Source: DTLA01 sp034436295 (GTDB taxonomy: Bacteria; Chloroflexota; Anaerolineae; DTLA01). Taken from it: a stretch of DNA of 17,901 nt. Shown here in pieces: positions 14,560 through 17,901 of this stretch. Both the position numbers and the translations under genes were made by a program. Each line of letters starts with the position of its first letter. Position 1 is the stretch's first letter. The stretch is from the NCBI GenBank assembly GCA_034436295.1, contig DAOTVT010000255.1, positions 1 through 17,901 of the forward strand, in the 5' to 3' direction. Below the pieces are notes generated by a model. The model did not search any database. It was not told the DNA's origin and was given only the letters and a program-made list of their open reading frames with translations.

Positions 14560-14591
14560 GGTACGACGCACTTCCAGAAGTGCGTCGTACC
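14560..14591. repeat. 32-bp palindrome, third member of palindrome A family; candidate terminator of the ABC operon
   Basis: GGTACGACGCACTT (14560-14573) and AAGTGCGTCGTACC (14578-14591) form a perfect 14-bp stem around CCAG. The core matches palindrome A at 9093 and 9342, with paired changes in both arms (GTACG/CGTAC here, GTGCG/CGCAC there). It lies about 70 bp after the stop of the ABC permease and upstream of the next operon's promoter. On the minus strand it is followed by TTGCTT, a weak U-tract, so termination is possible but unproven. Confidence 0.8.
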
Positions 14592-14659
14592 TATGCCCAT
14601 GCCGCGACCCACAGAGTTCGGAGCCGAGTCGGGCGGCGCCAACCGACGGCGAAGCGCCG

Positions 14660-15862
14660 CTACTCGTACCGGAAGCGCCACAGGCCCACGCCGAAGAATA
14701 CCGCGGCGAAGGCGAGCAGCACCCCGGCCTCCGGCAGGATGCCGCCGATCCCCTGCCCGCGCACGACGATGTCGCTGAAGCCGCTCATCGCCCACGTCGT
14801 CGGGAATATCCTCACCACCTGCTGGTACACCTTCGGCGTGATTTCCAGCGGCCACCACGCGCCGCCCAGCGCCGCCATCAGCATCCCGCTGCTGATGGCC
14901 ATCCAGTTGGCCTGGCTTGGCGTTCGGGCGATGGTTCCCACCAGCACGCCGAAGGCCACAAAGGCCAGCGCGAAGGCGAGCATCATCACCGCCAGCGCCA
15001 GCGGCGACCGCCCCCAGTTGACGCCCAAAATGAGCGCGCCGAAAAGGATGAGCAGCGTCATCTGCACCATGCCGTGTATCAGCCGACCGCCGATCTTGCC
15101 GCCCAGAATGGTGGCCCGGGCAACCGGCATCGCCAGAAGGCGACGCAGCGTCCCCAGCCGCCGCTCCTCAATGAAGATCGCGGCAATGCCGATGAGGGGA
15201 ATGGACACCCACGTGATCAACTGCCCGACCGACGACTGCTCGGCGGGGCTGGCGCTGGTACGAATGACCTCCGGAGCATACGTGGTCTCCACGCGAGCCG
15301 GCGGCTTGTCCAGCAGTTCCTGCGCCATCGTCAGCGCCTGCGCAAAGTAGGCCTGCTTCGCGGCTGCATCGGCGAAGGGGCGAATCTTCTCGGCCTCGGC
15401 CACGCTGGCGTTGGCCGCGACAACGGCGTTGCTCACCCGATCGGCCGCGGTGCGCACGGCCTGCTCCACGGCAAGGGCGCGCGTGTCGTTCGGCGCTTTG
15501 CTCAGCGTGAGCGCCGACGGCCGACCGGCCATCAGCGCCTCGCCGAAGCCCGCAGGAATGACCAGGGCCGCGGGTACTTTGCCGTCCTTGACCAGGGCAT
15601 CCGCCTCGTCCCGCGCCTTGGGCACCGGCCGCACCACATCCGACGCCGCCAGGGCCTCGGCCAATTGGGCCGACAAGGCGCTGCGATCCGCATCCACGAC
15701 CGCCAGCGCGTAGCGATTGTCGCCGCCAGAACTCCCGCCCGACATGGTAGCGGCCAGGATAAGCGTGAATATCACGGGCAGGACGAGGAAGAAGACCAAC
15801 TCCGACTTGTCGGCGAACCCCATCTTGAAGTCCAGCCATGCAATAGAAATCAGTTTGCGCAT
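14660..15862 (-). CDS. ABC-2 type transporter permease (YhgE/DrrB-like), second permease
   Basis: 400 residues. The ATG at 15862 is preferred over one 6 bp upstream because GGGAG is then 6-7 nt away. The N-terminal helix (about 22-40) follows MRKLISIAWLDFK. Residues 45-205 form a large extracytoplasmic domain rich in Ala and Asp (AVVDADRSALSAQLAEAL and similar). About five further membrane segments follow from 215, with the ABC-2 coupling region EERRLGTLRRLLAMPV. This topology is typical of ABC-2 exporters of drugs, lipids or other hydrophobic molecules. It lies 30 bp after a paralogous permease that begins with a similar MRK(I/L) segment, so the two probably form a heterodimer powered by the ATPase upstream. 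Substrate unknown. Confidence 0.9.
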   Translation of the reverse strand: MRKLISIAWLDFKMGFADKSELVFFLVLPVIFTLILAATMSGGSSGGDNRYALAVVDADRSALSAQLAEALAASDVVRPVPKARDEADALVKDGKVPAALVIPAGFGEALMAGRPSALTLSKAPNDTRALAVEQAVRTAADRVSNAVVAANASVAEAEKIRPFADAAAKQAYFAQALTMAQELLDKPPARVETTYAPEVIRTSASPAEQSSVGQLITWVSIPLIGIAAIFIEERRLGTLRRLLAMPVARATILGGKIGGRLIHGMVQMTLLILFGALILGVNWGRSPLALAVMMLAFALAFVAFGVLVGTIARTPSQANWMAISSGMLMAALGGAWWPLEITPKVYQQVVRIFPTTWAMSGFSDIVVRGQGIGGILPEAGVLLAFAAVFFGVGLWRFRYE

Positions 15863-15892
15863 TGCCATCTCCCTGCGAGACTCCAATCCGAC

Positions 15893-17155
15893 TCACGCAT
15901 ACTGGCGGCGGAACAGGACGGACGCCGCGAGGAACAACGCGACCGCCAACACGAGCAGGCCGGCGATGGGCACGAGCACGTCGCCCAGTGCCCCGCCCGC
16001 CGTCAACTTGCCGAACGCATCCAACCCCCAGGCGTTGGGCGTGATGAGCGACACCGTGCGTATCCACTGGGGCAGGGCCTGGCGCGGGAAGAAGTTGCCG
16101 GCCAGCCCGCCGAAAGCCAGCGACAGGATGGTGCCCATCTGATTGGCCTGGCCTGCCGTGCGGGCATAGGCGGCCAAAACCAGCGCCCAGCCGGTGGCCG
16201 CCGCGACCAGCGCCAGCGTTACCGGCACCACCGCCGAGAGGGGGCCTATCTTCACCCCAAGCATGAGCCTGCTGGCCACCAGCAGAATGCCCATCTGGGC
16301 CAGGCCGGTCAGGTAGATGCCGCACACCTTGCCGCCCAGCACCTGAAAGGTGGTCGTCGGCGTGGTCAGCAGACGGGGAAGCGTACCCCAATCGCGCTCG
16401 GCCAGCAGGGTTTTGCCGCCGTTGCTCACCGTGAACATCAGGAACAGGATCGCCATGCTGGGGGCCATGTAGGTGAGCCAGTCAAACCCCGCCTGCGACT
16501 GCTTCTCGGCGGTCTCGCCCTGTACCGCGATCAGGCGGCTTTCCGCAGCCTGGCGGGCGGCCCGCTCCCCGATCTCCAACCCCTTGGACAGCGCCTCCTG
16601 CGGCGTAAGGAGACCGTTCGCCATCAACTGCGCCACGGCCACCTGTCCGCCCACCGCGCCGGCCGATACCCTGCTCAGGAATTGATCCACGATGCTGCGC
16701 ACGATGCTGGAACTGACGGGCCTATCCGGGTTGGAGTACACTTCCACGACGCTTTGCGGGCGGTTCGCCAGCGCAGACGGGTCGCCGCTGGCGAGGCCCG
16801 ATGGCACGATGCTCTCCGTCAGGTCGGCGGGGATGATGACCACCGCCGCGGCCTTGTCGGCGTCCACCGCCGCGCGCGCCGCCGCTTCGTCCGCCGTTAC
16901 CGTAACATCCAGCAGGTCGCCCAATTCCGGCGACTGGAACGTCTGCTGGAGAAAGCCGCCGAACTCACCCTTGTCGTAGTTCACCACAAACACAGGGATT
17001 CCGCTGAGGCCACCCCCACCGCCGCTCAAGCCACCGAACGCAAACGCCATGACGAGCGTAAGCGCGTAGGGCGCGGCGAGCATGACGATGAGCGCCGTGG
17101 GGTCGCGGAATGTGGTAACCAGGTCTTTCCACGCGACGTTGAGAATCTTCCGCAT
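15893..17155 (-). CDS. ABC-2 type transporter permease, first permease
   Basis: 420 residues from the ATG at 17155, with a consensus AGGAGG that overlaps the end of the ATPase gene (9 bp gap). MRKILNVAWKDL opens the protein, followed by a membrane helix (about 21-40), a large extracytoplasmic domain with strand-like FVVNYDKGEFGGFLQQ and AVVIIPADLTESI, and a membrane cluster from about residue 230. LLAERDWGTLPRLLTTPT is the ABC-2 coupling-helix region. Gly-rich FGGLSGGGGGLSG follows the first helix. Paralogous to the next gene. Together with the ATPase they form a three-gene export system. Residues 150-215 contain a probable helical segment (EIGERAARQAAESRL). Substrate unknown. Confidence 0.92.
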   Translation of the reverse strand: MRKILNVAWKDLVTTFRDPTALIVMLAAPYALTLVMAFAFGGLSGGGGGLSGIPVFVVNYDKGEFGGFLQQTFQSPELGDLLDVTVTADEAAARAAVDADKAAAVVIIPADLTESIVPSGLASGDPSALANRPQSVVEVYSNPDRPVSSSIVRSIVDQFLSRVSAGAVGGQVAVAQLMANGLLTPQEALSKGLEIGERAARQAAESRLIAVQGETAEKQSQAGFDWLTYMAPSMAILFLMFTVSNGGKTLLAERDWGTLPRLLTTPTTTFQVLGGKVCGIYLTGLAQMGILLVASRLMLGVKIGPLSAVVPVTLALVAAATGWALVLAAYARTAGQANQMGTILSLAFGGLAGNFFPRQALPQWIRTVSLITPNAWGLDAFGKLTAGGALGDVLVPIAGLLVLAVALFLAASVLFRRQYA

Positions 17156-17164
17156 CGTCGCCTC

Positions 17165-17901
17165 CTAATCCCGCAACGCCCGGCCCGTCAGGTGCAAGAA
17201 GACGGTTTCCAGGGTTGGCTCCTGGATGTCCACCGAGCGCACCTTCACGCCCAGTTCGTTGGCCTTGGTGATGGCAGGCGGCAGGGCGTCTTCGGCTTCG
17301 GGGACGATCAGCACAATCTCGTGGTCGGTCGCGGAGACCTGCACGATGCCCGGGACGGCCCGCAAGGCCTCGGCCAGCGGCGCAGGGTCTTGATCCTCGC
17401 CCAGGTGCAGGCGCAATGTCTCGTACTCGCCCACCTGTTGGGTGAGTTCCTTCTGGGTGCCCAGCGCGATCAACTTGCCGTGATCCATGATCCCCACCCG
17501 ATGGGAAAGTTCGTGCGCCTCTTCCATGTAGTGGGTCGTGTAGAGCACCGTCATGCCCTCGCGGTTGAGCGCCTTGACCATGTCCAGGATGTTCCGACGG
17601 CTCTGCGGGTCTATGCCCACCGTCGGCTCGTCCATGTACACAATCTGCGGCTTGTGCAGGAGTCCCACGGCGATGTTGAGCCTGCGCTTCATCCCGCCGG
17701 AAAAGGTGCCCACCCTGGACTTGGCCCTGTCGGCCAGGCCCACCTGTTCCAGCAGTTGATCCACGCGCCGTGCCAACTGCTGGCCGCCCATCCCGTACAT
17801 GCGCCCCCAGAACACCAGGTTCTCGCGCGCGCTCAGCACGTTGTACAGGGCGATCTCCTGTGGCACGACCCCGATGACACGCTTGACCTCCATCGGCTCC
17901 C
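17165..17901 (-). CDS. ABC transporter ATP-binding protein, N-terminus outside window
   Basis: The frame is open to the window edge (codons for Glu-Pro precede the internal Met at 17893), so the ATG there is not the true start and the Walker A motif lies outside. Visible: Q-loop IGVVPQEIALY, signature TFSGGMKRRLNIA, Walker B IVYMDEPTVGIDP, D-loop region and H-loop LYTTHYMEEAHE. This order fits the DrrA/CcmA-type ATPases that serve ABC-2 permeases. The C-terminal ~90 residues, ending in the typical TLETVFLHLTGRALRD, form the regulatory extension of this group. The stop lies 9 bp before the first permease. Hydrolysis of ATP drives export by the two permeases. Confidence 0.95.
   Translation of the reverse strand, partial: EPMEVKRVIGVVPQEIALYNVLSARENLVFWGRMYGMGGQQLARRVDQLLEQVGLADRAKSRVGTFSGGMKRRLNIAVGLLHKPQIVYMDEPTVGIDPQSRRNILDMVKALNREGMTVLYTTHYMEEAHELSHRVGIMDHGKLIALGTQKELTQQVGEYETLRLHLGEDQDPAPLAEALRAVPGIVQVSATDHEIVLIVPEAEDALPPAITKANELGVKVRSVDIQEPTLETVFLHLTGRALRD

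Overview
The window is GC-rich and every gene I can support lies on the minus strand, so the region reads from high to low coordinates. Long plus-strand reading frames are Arg/His/Pro-rich shadows of these genes. The gene set and style (long-form NfeD, an IscU/NifU-like scaffold paired with a SufS-type desulfurase, many short-gap operons, strong Shine-Dalgarno sites and sigma70-like promoters) suggest a bacterium, possibly Chloroflexota (Anaerolineae-like). That lineage is an inference from general style; no marker gene here proves it.

Layout from right to left. (1) 17901-14660: an ABC-2 type export system with an ATPase (its N-terminus lies outside the window) and two paralogous permeases. 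(2) 14659-14405: inter-operon gap with a 14-bp-arm palindrome and a textbook promoter (TTGACA, 17-bp spacer, TATACT). (3) 14404-9634: four-gene operon encoding a peptidase-U32-like/TIM-barrel-like protein, two tandem paralogous fusions of a DapA/NanA-type class I aldolase to a formaldehyde-activating enzyme (Fae) domain, and a nitrilase-superfamily amidase. (4) 9633-8953: non-coding region made of a 249-bp tandem repeat carrying nested palindromes. (5) 8892-4549: cysteine desulfurase, NifU-like scaffold, endonuclease IV (nfo), triosephosphate isomerase (tpiA) with an unusual in-frame upstream extension, and an M50-like membrane metalloprotease. (6) 4548-4342: gap with a GC-rich hairpin and a promoter. 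(7) 4293-1: operon of a long-form NfeD protease, alpha/beta hydrolase, MFS transporter and a URO-D family protein cut by the window edge.

The most interesting system is the aldolase-Fae operon. Retro-aldol cleavage of some 2-oxo acids (for example 4-hydroxy-2-oxobutanoate) releases formaldehyde, and Fae condenses formaldehyde with tetrahydromethanopterin. A covalent fusion of the two activities suggests release and capture of formaldehyde in one complex. The two paralogs look complementary: each keeps Fae-domain positions that the other has lost. This is a hypothesis read from sequence. I know of the archaeal Fae-hexulose-phosphate-synthase fusions, but I do not recall a characterised DapA-type/Fae fusion.
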